From Streptomyces sp. A1136 (GTDB lineage Bacteria > Actinomycetota > Actinomycetes > Streptomycetales > Streptomycetaceae): a stretch of 40,261 bases of DNA. Where the stretch lies: positions 1 to 40,261 of the forward strand of contig NZ_SSBJ01000051.1 of the NCBI RefSeq assembly GCF_004795055.1. The letters are read 5' to 3'. The notes beneath the pieces were generated by a model. It saw only the letters and a list, made by a program, of their open reading frames with translations. It was not told the origin of the DNA and did no database searches. How positions within the stretch are numbered: position 1 is the stretch's first letter; each line of letters begins with the position of its first letter. Shown in pieces: positions 26,505 through 32,696 of this stretch. A program made the position numbers and the translations under genes.

Positions 26505-28424
26505 ATGACGGCCGAACTGGTCCGGGGGCAGAACCACCCCCTGTCCCGACACCGGGTGGAGATCGGGGTCACGGCGGATACGCCCGTCCTGGCCCTGGTC
26601 TCGACCGGTGACGACGAGGGTCGGATGCCCGGCCCCGAAGCGCTGGCCCACCCGGGCACCCGCGCCCTGCCCGGGCTGGAGGTGCCGGGGGCGTCGGCCG
26701 ACCGGCACCGGTTCCCCCTGGACCTCGACGCCGTCGGGGCCGCGGTCCACCGGGTCCGTCTGGTGCTCGCGCTGCCGCGCGGGGGACCCGCGCGCTTCGG
26801 CGCGGTCCCGGCACCGCACGTGGTCGTGGCCGGCGCGGACGGCGTCGAGGTCGCCGCCTACACGGTGACCGGGCTGGACTCCGAGACCGCCGTGGTGGCC
26901 CTGGAGCTGTACCGCAGACAGGGCGCCTGGAAGGTCCGCGCCGTCGGCCAGGGCTACGCCGACGGGCTGGAAGCCCTGCTCGCCGACGCCGGACTGGCCG
27001 GTACGACCGCCACCGCACTGGCCGCGGCGGCTCTGGGTGAGGCCCCCCGGGAGGAGGACGCCGCCCTCCAGGTGGCCGTGACGGCGGCGCCCACCGCCGC
27101 GCGCCTCCTGCCCGGCGAGCCCCAGGCCGGCCAGACCCGGCCCGGCGAGGCCCAGGCCGGCGACACCCGGCCCGGTGACGCCCCCGGGCCGACGACCATC
27201 GACTACGCCCACCCGCGCCGCCGCCGCACCACCACCGAGCCGCCCGAGCCGGCGCCCACCGCCGATCCGCCCGGGGAGCCCGGGACACCGCCGCGCCCCG
27301 TCGCCGGGGACGCGAGCGGCTGGTCCATGGAGGAGCGGCTCTACAACCAGGTCTGGGGCATGTTCGAGGACCTGGCCCGCACGGTGGCCGCCTACCGCGG
27401 CGCCGTCGACTTCGCCGACTCCCGACTCGACCGGGAACTCGACGAGGCCCTCTCCGACCCCCGCGGCCGCCTCGCCGGCCCCGGCGACGCGGCGCGCGAC
27501 GCCGCCCGCGAGCGTCGCGACGAACTCGTCGCCCGGGCCCGGGCAGTCCTGGACCGGGACCTCGCCCAACTGCGCGCGGAATCCGAGGTCGTCGAACCCG
27601 CGCTGCCGACCGCCTACGCCCGCTGGGACAACCCCGTCTGGCACGGCACGGACGTACCCCACGAAGTCCCACTCGCGCTGCGTCTCGGCGACCTGAGCCT
27701 GCCGGAGGCGCCGGGCCTGCGCGTACCGATGCTGATGCGGCTCCCGCTGGAGCGCGGCCTGTGGATCGACAACGGCCGCACCGGCTCCGAGGCCGCCATG
27801 ACCATGGACACCGACCGGCTGCGCCGCCTCGCGATGGACATGGCCGTGGCACACGCGGTGCGGCTGCTCGCCGTCCACCCGGGCGGCCGGTACTGCGTCC
27901 ACGTCATCGACGCGGCCGGGGCCGGGGCCGCCGCGCTGGCGCCCCTCGTGCGGTCGGGCGTACTGGCCGCCCCGCCCGCCACCGGGGCGGAGGGCGTCAC
28001 CGCCACCCTGGAGCGGCTGACCCGACGGGTGGACCTCGTACAGATGGCGGTGCGCGCGGGCGCCCCCGAGGAGCTGCCCCCGGACGTCGACCCGGCCGAC
28101 CACCTGCTGATCGTCCACGACTTCCCGCACGGCTTCGACGACCGCGCCGTCACCCGGCTGCGCTACCTGGCCGACGAGGGGCCGGCGGTCGGCGTCCACC
28201 TGCTGATGGTGGCCGACCGGGACGAGGCCTCGGCGTACGGGCCGCTGCTCGACCCGCTGTGGCGGGCGCTGATGCGCCTGTCGCCCGTACCCGACCACCA
28301 CCTGGCCGACCCCTGGGTGCACCACGCCTGGACCTTCGAACCGGACCTGCCCCCGCAGCACAGCGCGGTGGTCGACCGGGCGCTGGAGCGGATCACGCGA
28401 GCCCGTCGCGGCGCCCGACCGTGA
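26505..28424 (+). CDS. TerD-like N-terminus fused to a P-loop-less FtsK/HerA-like domain
   Basis: A 639-residue protein. The N-terminal third (to about 185) resembles a TerD domain (HRVEIGVTADTPVLALVS, YTVTGLDSETAVVALELYRR). A Pro/Ala/Gly linker (200-270) includes two 30-bp repeats. The C-terminal part (about 280-639) has a helical coil and then strands reminiscent of FtsK/HerA ATPases as found in secretion and Ter systems (GGRYCVHVIDAAGAGAAALA, PADHLLIVHDFPHGFDDRAV, GVHLLMVADRDEASAYGP). Where a Walker A is expected the sequence is GLWIDNGRTGSEAAMT, with no GK[ST]. ATP hydrolysis is therefore doubtful. ATG 26505 has GGAGGG seven bases upstream. It probably works with the preceding TerD protein. 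Confidence 0.75.
   Translation: MTAELVRGQNHPLSRHRVEIGVTADTPVLALVSTGDDEGRMPGPEALAHPGTRALPGLEVPGASADRHRFPLDLDAVGAAVHRVRLVLALPRGGPARFGAVPAPHVVVAGADGVEVAAYTVTGLDSETAVVALELYRRQGAWKVRAVGQGYADGLEALLADAGLAGTTATALAAAALGEAPREEDAALQVAVTAAPTAARLLPGEPQAGQTRPGEAQAGDTRPGDAPGPTTIDYAHPRRRRTTTEPPEPAPTADPPGEPGTPPRPVAGDASGWSMEERLYNQVWGMFEDLARTVAAYRGAVDFADSRLDRELDEALSDPRGRLAGPGDAARDAARERRDELVARARAVLDRDLAQLRAESEVVEPALPTAYARWDNPVWHGTDVPHEVPLALRLGDLSLPEAPGLRVPMLMRLPLERGLWIDNGRTGSEAAMTMDTDRLRRLAMDMAVAHAVRLLAVHPGGRYCVHVIDAAGAGAAALAPLVRSGVLAAPPATGAEGVTATLERLTRRVDLVQMAVRAGAPEELPPDVDPADHLLIVHDFPHGFDDRAVTRLRYLADEGPAVGVHLLMVADRDEASAYGPLLDPLWRALMRLSPVPDHHLADPWVHHAWTFEPDLPPQHSAVVDRALERITRARRGARP
27111..27180 (+). repeat. 30-bp tandem repeat in the linker of the TerD-like gene
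   Basis: Two near-identical 30-base units (27111-27140 and 27141-27170) and a 10-base partial third. They encode a Pro-Gly-Glu/Gln-Ala-Gly linker in frame. Confidence 0.85.
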
Positions 28425-28485
28425 GGCGGCCCGGCGCTCCCATGACCTCTGAGTGACCCTTCACTGACCTTTCTTTGGTCTTCTC

Positions 28486-28515
28486 TTTACCTTCACCCCC
28501 TCCGGCGGCTACTGT
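28486..28515 (+). promoter_or_regulatory. Promoter of the terC leader
   Basis: TTTACC (28486-28491), 18 bases, TACTGT (28510-28515). The predicted start is near 28522, the first bases of the riboswitch P1 helix. Confidence 0.55.
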
Positions 28516-28523
28516 GAGAACCG

Positions 28524-28696
28524 CGGAGGGGAGTATTCCTGCTTTCCTGCTACGGCGTGCCCGTCAATACGGACCCCACCCGGTCATACGACCGCGGTCG
28601 GTCCCGGGGCGCCGGCCCCCGGCCTCCAGGCCGCCCGGGTGGAAGAGACCTCCGGCAGCGATGACGCTGACACAGTGCTGAGCCATCCGCCGGAGG
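28524..28696 (+). ncRNA. yybP-ykoY (manganese) riboswitch with a ribosome-site-masking switch
   Basis: The aptamer carries the family landmarks GGGGAGTA (28528-28535), a CCGTCAATACG element (28561-28571) and the terminal GAGACC (28645-28650) that closes P1. P1 pairs CGGAGG (28524-28529) with CCTCCG (28649-28654). The same CCTCCGGC strand (28649-28656) can pair perfectly, over eight bases, with GCCGGAGG at 28689-28696. This contains the Shine-Dalgarno GGAGG of terC, nine bases before ATG 28706. With Mn2+ bound, P1 forms and the site is free; without it, the site is masked. The alternative pairing is seen in sequence; the mechanism is inferred. Confidence 0.82.
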
Positions 28697-28705
28697 CGTG
28701 GACAC

Positions 28706-29689
28706 ATGGACGTTTCATTGACCCTCTGGGTGCTGACCATCGTCGGTCTGGGCATCCTCATCGGCGCCGACTTCCTGATCGGCCGCAAACCGCATGACGT
28801 ATCGATCAAGGAGGCCGGTGTCTGGACGGTCGTCTGGATCGTCCTCGCCGTGCTCTTCGGCCTGGGCCTGCTGCTCTTCGGCAACGGCCAGGCCTCCCAG
28901 GAGTTCTTCGCGGGCTTCGTCACCGAGAAGTCCCTGAGCGTCGACAACCTCTTCGTCTTCGTCCTGATCATGGCGAAGTTCGCCGTACCGTCCCACCTCC
29001 AGCAGCGCGTCCTGCTGGTCGGCGTGCTGATCGCCCTGGTGCTCCGCGCGGTCTTCATCGCCGCGGGCGCGGCGATCATCGCGAGCTTCTCGTGGGTGTT
29101 CTTCCTCTTCGGCGCCTTCCTGATCTACACCGCCTGGAAGCTGATCCAGGAGGCGCGCAAGGACGAAGAGGAGGAGGAGTTCGAGGAGAACCGCCTCCTC
29201 AAGTCCGTCGAGAAGAAGTTCGGCGTCGCCGACCGGTACCACGGCACCAAGCTCTTCATCCGCGGCAACGGCAAGCGCGTCCTGACCCCGTTGATGGTCG
29301 TCATGCTCGCCATCGGCACCACGGACGTGCTGTTCGCCCTGGACTCGATCCCCGCGATCTTCGGCCTCACCCAGGACCCGTACATCGTCTTCACGGCCAA
29401 CGCCTTCGCCCTGATGGGTCTGCGCCAGCTGTACTTCCTCATCGGCGGCCTGCTCAAGAAGCTGGTCCACCTCAGCTACGGCCTGTCGGTCATCCTCGGC
29501 TTCATCGGCGTCAAGCTCGTGCTGCACGCGCTGCACGAGACCGGGGTGCACGTCCCGCAGATCTCCATCCCGGTCTCCCTGGGCGTCATCTGCGGCGTCC
29601 TGATCGTCACGACCGTCACCAGCCTGGTGGCGTCCGGGAAGCAGGCGGCCGCCGAGGAGGCCGACCGCCCGCAGAGCGTCGACGCCTGA
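28706..29689 (+). CDS. TerC family membrane protein, probable Mn2+ exporter
   Basis: This TerC-family (Alx-like) transporter of 327 residues has about nine predicted helices. Conserved sequences are FFAGFVTEKSLSVDNLFVFV near residue 70 and DVLFALDSIPAIFGLTQDPY near 210, each with the acidic residues that are thought to bind the metal. An acidic loop (EEEEEFEEN) lies about residue 155. Bacterial TerC/Alx proteins export Mn2+, which fits the manganese riboswitch upstream. ATG 28706 follows GGAGG by nine bases. It ends beside a bidirectional hairpin that also lies in the convergent MHS-type transporter gene. Confidence 0.93.
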   Translation: MDVSLTLWVLTIVGLGILIGADFLIGRKPHDVSIKEAGVWTVVWIVLAVLFGLGLLLFGNGQASQEFFAGFVTEKSLSVDNLFVFVLIMAKFAVPSHLQQRVLLVGVLIALVLRAVFIAAGAAIIASFSWVFFLFGAFLIYTAWKLIQEARKDEEEEEFEENRLLKSVEKKFGVADRYHGTKLFIRGNGKRVLTPLMVVMLAIGTTDVLFALDSIPAIFGLTQDPYIVFTANAFALMGLRQLYFLIGGLLKKLVHLSYGLSVILGFIGVKLVLHALHETGVHVPQISIPVSLGVICGVLIVTTVTSLVASGKQAAAEEADRPQSVDA

Positions 29690-29699
29690 TCCCCGGCGC

Positions 29700-31052
29700 C
29701 TACGCGGGGGCGGCCGCTTCGGCCGCCCCCTTCGCCGTGCCCGGGTCCGGGCCGGCCCCGGGCCCCGCGAGAGTGGGGTTCGTCTCCGGCAGGAGCGCGA
29801 AGCAGGCCAGGCTGAGCAGGGCCATACCGCTGAGGTACAGGGCCACGCCCCACGGCGGACCCGCGCCGTCCGCGAGCGTGGTCGCCACGATCGGGGTCAG
29901 GGCCCCGCCCAGCACGCCGCCCAGGTTGTAGCCGACGGCCGCCCCGGTGCACCGCACGCGCGGGGCGTACAGCTCGGGCAGGTACGCCCCCACCACCGCG
30001 AAGGTGGTCACCATGCCCACCAGGCCCCCCAGGAACCCCAGTGTCATCAGCAGTGGATCGGTGGTGCACAGCAGCACGATGAAGGGCGGCATCCACACCG
30101 CGCAGATCGCGCAGCCGATCAGGCACAGCGGCTTGCGGCCGTGGCGGTCGCCCAGCACCGCCAGCCAGGGGGTCAGCGCGCCCTTGAGCACGACGGCCGT
30201 CATGACGCAGGCGAGCATGACCGTGCGGTCCACGCCGAGACGCGTCGTCGCGTACGCCAGGGACCAGGTGGTGGTCGCGTAGAAGACGGCGTAACCCGAG
30301 GCCAGGGCCCCGCCGGTGAGCAGGAGCAACCGCCAGTGGCCGCGCACCACATCGGTGAGCGGGGCTCGCGAGCGCCGCCCCGTCTCCGCGAGCGCCCGGA
30401 AGTGCGGCGTCTCCTCCACCGACCGGCGCAGCCACAGGCCGGCCAACGCCGGCAGTCCGGCGGCCCAGAACGGCACCCGCCAGCCCCAGGAAGCGAACTG
30501 TGCGTCCGTCAGGGCGGCCGACAGCGCCAGGATCAACCCGTTGGCCAGGAGGAAACCCACCGGCGGCCCCAGCTGCGGGAAGCTCGACCACAAGCCGCGC
30601 CGGTCCTCGGGCGCGTGCTCGGCGGTCAGCAGGACCGCGCCGCCCCACTCGCCGCCCAGGCCGAGCCCTTGCAGGAAGCGCAGCACGAGGAGCAGGACGG
30701 GCGCGGCCGTGCCGATCGTGGCGTAGGAGGGCACGCAGCCGACCGCCACCGTGGCCAGACCGGTGAGCAGGAGCGAGCCGAGCAGCACCGGACGGCGCCC
30801 GTGACGGTCGCCGATGTGGCCGAAGAGGGCGGATCCGAGGGGGCGGGCGAGGAAGCCGATGCCGAAGGTGCCGAAGGCGGCGAGCGTCCCGGCGAGTGGC
30901 GAGAACGACGGGAAGAAGAGCGGGCCGAGCACCAGAGCGGCGGCCGTGCCGTAGACGAAGAAGTCGTAGAACTCGATGGCGGTCCCGGCGAGCGAGGCCA
31001 GGGCGAGTCGCGGCATCGAGGGGGAGTGGCCCGGGGAGGGGTGTTGTTGCAT
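29700..31052 (-). CDS. MHS-type (metabolite:H+ symporter) MFS transporter
   Basis: This 450-residue membrane protein has about 12 helices. It begins with ALASLAGTAIEFYDFFVYGT, the typical start of the MHS family (ShiA, ProP, KgtP), followed by FGHIGDRHGRRPVLLGSLLL (motif A) and RFLQGLGLGGEWGGAVLLTA. The second motif A copy (LGDRHGRKPLCLIG) is also intact. The substrate could be a small organic acid or osmolyte; it is not readable. ATG 31052 has no clear ribosome site. ATG 31016 (MPRLALASLAG) is an alternative start. Confidence 0.9.
   Translation of the reverse strand: MQQHPSPGHSPSMPRLALASLAGTAIEFYDFFVYGTAAALVLGPLFFPSFSPLAGTLAAFGTFGIGFLARPLGSALFGHIGDRHGRRPVLLGSLLLTGLATVAVGCVPSYATIGTAAPVLLLVLRFLQGLGLGGEWGGAVLLTAEHAPEDRRGLWSSFPQLGPPVGFLLANGLILALSAALTDAQFASWGWRVPFWAAGLPALAGLWLRRSVEETPHFRALAETGRRSRAPLTDVVRGHWRLLLLTGGALASGYAVFYATTTWSLAYATTRLGVDRTVMLACVMTAVVLKGALTPWLAVLGDRHGRKPLCLIGCAICAVWMPPFIVLLCTTDPLLMTLGFLGGLVGMVTTFAVVGAYLPELYAPRVRCTGAAVGYNLGGVLGGALTPIVATTLADGAGPPWGVALYLSGMALLSLACFALLPETNPTLAGPGAGPDPGTAKGAAEAAAPA
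29706..29730. terminator. Hairpin shared by terC and the convergent transporter
   Basis: A perfect 10-bp GC stem (29706-29715 with 29721-29730) lies 16 bases after the terC stop. It also codes the last residues of the convergent MFS protein (Ala-rich end). It lacks a T-run but is strong. Confidence 0.6.
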
Positions 31053-31153
31053 GGTGCGGCAAGTACCCCGCCCCGGGACCTCAGGGCGTGCGTTCGGTCA
31101 TGATCGACCGGAAGGAGTGCCCGGGTGCGCCGTGTTGACCGGCGTCACCGGTA

Positions 31154-31810
31154 CTACCAGCCGCGCTCGCGCCACTCGGCCAGGTGCGGCCGCTCGGCGC
31201 CGAGCGAGGTGTCGTTGCCGTGCCCCGGGTAGACCCAGGTCTCGTCCGGCAGCCGCGCGAAGAGCTTCTCCTCCACGTCGTCGAGCAGCCGGGCGAAGGC
31301 CTTCGGGTCGCCCCAGGTGTTGCCGACGCCGCCCGGGAAGAGGCAGTCGCCGGTGAACACGTGCGGGTGACCGTGCGGGTCGTCGTAGATCAGGGCGATC
31401 GAACCGGGGGTGTGGCCGACCAGGTGGCGGGCGGTCAGAGTGACCCGACCCACCGTGACCGTGTCGCCGTCCGCGACCAGGACGTCGGTCGGGACCGGAA
31501 TCCCCTCGGCGTCGTGCTCGCCCGCGTACGTCCGCGCGCCGGTCGCCTCGACCACGGCCTGGAGCGCGCCCCAGTGGTCGCCGTGGCGGTGGGTGGTGAG
31601 GACGGAGGCGATGCCGTCGTCCCCGATCAGGTGCAGCAGCGTGTCCGCCTCGGCCGCCGCGTCGATCAGCAGCTGCTCGCCGGTGGCCCGGCAGCGCAGC
31701 AGGTAGGCGTTGTTGTTCATCTCGCCCACCGCGACCTTGGAAATCATCAGGTCCGCGAGTTCGTGCACGTCGGCAGGACCGCCGACCTTGACCGCTCCGC
31801 TGTACGTCAT
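31154..31810 (-). CDS. Metallo-beta-lactamase fold hydrolase (glyoxalase II-like)
   Basis: A 218-residue hydrolase with the MBL metal-binding motif THRHGDHWGAL (H-x-H-x-D-H) near residue 73. It continues with a His in HLVGHTPGSIALIYDD, the bridging Asp in FTGDCLFPGGVGNTWGD and a final His in VYPGHGNDTSLG. The size and motifs fit the glyoxalase II/hydroxyacylglutathione-hydrolase-like group, which in actinobacteria may act on mycothiol esters. It lies nine bases after the DinB-like gene; the two may form an operon. A -10-like TAGGAT overlaps that gene's stop and is six bases from ATG 31810, so an internal leaderless promoter is possible. Confidence 0.9.
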   Translation of the reverse strand: MTYSGAVKVGGPADVHELADLMISKVAVGEMNNNAYLLRCRATGEQLLIDAAAEADTLLHLIGDDGIASVLTTHRHGDHWGALQAVVEATGARTYAGEHDAEGIPVPTDVLVADGDTVTVGRVTLTARHLVGHTPGSIALIYDDPHGHPHVFTGDCLFPGGVGNTWGDPKAFARLLDDVEEKLFARLPDETWVYPGHGNDTSLGAERPHLAEWRERGW

Positions 31811-31816
31811 GACCCG

Positions 31817-31822
31817 ATCCTA
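31817..31822 (-). promoter_or_regulatory. Putative -10 overlapping a stop codon
   Basis: TAGGAT on the minus strand (31822-31817) has its TAG as the stop codon of the DinB-like gene, and it ends six bases before the MBL start. It may give a separate leaderless MBL transcript. Confidence 0.4.
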
Positions 31823-32512
31823 GAGCGGGGGGAGGGCGGGCAGGGCCCCGCCGTCGACGGTCAGGCCGGCGCCCTTGGATTCCCGGCCCGCGAGCCAGGC
31901 CAGGAGTTCGGCCGTCGGCCCGGTCAGGGTCACGGGCTGGCCCTCGGCGGACCCGGTGTGCCAGACGCGGTCGTCGTGCCGCGCCCTGAGGGTGACCGGG
32001 GGCACCTCCGGGCGGCCCGCCCAGCGGTCGGCGAGGAAGGCGATCTCGCGGCGCGCGAACTCCTCGGGCAGGTCGGCGAGGCCGTAGCCGACGTTCAGGT
32101 CCACGTGGTGCAGCTCCACCTCCACGAGCCGGCGGAACGGCACGTTGGCGGCGACGTCGGTCACACCGCCCCGGAGCTCGACCGTCCGCGACCAGTCCTG
32201 CGCGGACTCCCCGACGGCCTCGAAGCGGTCCGCGGAATGACGGACGTCCTCCAACTGTTGCACCAGGGGCCGGACGGAATCACGCTCGATGTCCGCGTCG
32301 CGGGCCTCGGCGCTCACGTACATCGGTCGCCCCTCCAGGACGTTGACGAGAGCGTCGGCGTTGCGGGCGAGGTGGGCCAGTACGTGACCGCGGCTCCAGC
32401 CCGGCAGGTGTGACCCCTCGGCCAAGGCGGCGTTGTCCAGTTTCGCGACCGCGGTCAGCAGCCGTTCCGTGGCTGCGCGTACGGATCGCAGGTCGTGCAC
32501 ATGATCAGTCAT
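31820..32512 (-). CDS. Maleylpyruvate isomerase family (DinB-like) mycothiol-dependent enzyme
   Basis: A 230-residue protein of the MDMPI/DinB-like four-helix-bundle family, typical of actinobacteria. The metal triad is suggested by the His in GWSRGHVLAHLARNADAL, a Glu in the second helix region and the His of VEVELHHVDLNVGYGL. The C-terminal domain (WAGRPEVPPVTLRARHDDRV) is the usual MDMPI C-terminal fold. Some relatives use mycothiol as a cofactor in isomerisation or S-transfer. ATG 32512 has no Shine-Dalgarno site; TAGGCT ends seven bases upstream, so leaderless. The next gene is an MBL hydrolase; mycothiol-linked detoxification is a plausible shared role. Confidence 0.88.
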   Translation of the reverse strand: MTDHVHDLRSVRAATERLLTAVAKLDNAALAEGSHLPGWSRGHVLAHLARNADALVNVLEGRPMYVSAEARDADIERDSVRPLVQQLEDVRHSADRFEAVGESAQDWSRTVELRGGVTDVAANVPFRRLVEVELHHVDLNVGYGLADLPEEFARREIAFLADRWAGRPEVPPVTLRARHDDRVWHTGSAEGQPVTLTGPTAELLAWLAGRESKGAGLTVDGGALPALPPL

Positions 32513-32519
32513 AAAGCCG

Positions 32520-32525
32520 AGCCTA
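32520..32525 (-). promoter_or_regulatory. Putative -10 of the leaderless DinB-like gene
   Basis: TAGGCT (32525-32520 on the minus strand), seven bases before ATG 32512. Confidence 0.45.
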
Positions 32526-32696
32526 GTGCGCGCGAGGCGTCGGCCACACGATCGGGTGAAGCCGCCCTACGCGTGCCATAAATCGAATGCGCGTGCTATA
32601 CGCTCGGAAGTCAAGCACCACTCCATCGCAAACGCGCCCCCCATACCCTGGGACGGGGGCCCGTCCCCCGCTCTCTCAAGAAAGGTGCGGACCGGC

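Noticed and set aside
32513..32696. LexA or PafBC-type site upstream of uvrA
   Set aside because: I looked for GAAC-N4-GTTC and GTCRGTG on both strands and saw neither in the intergenic region.
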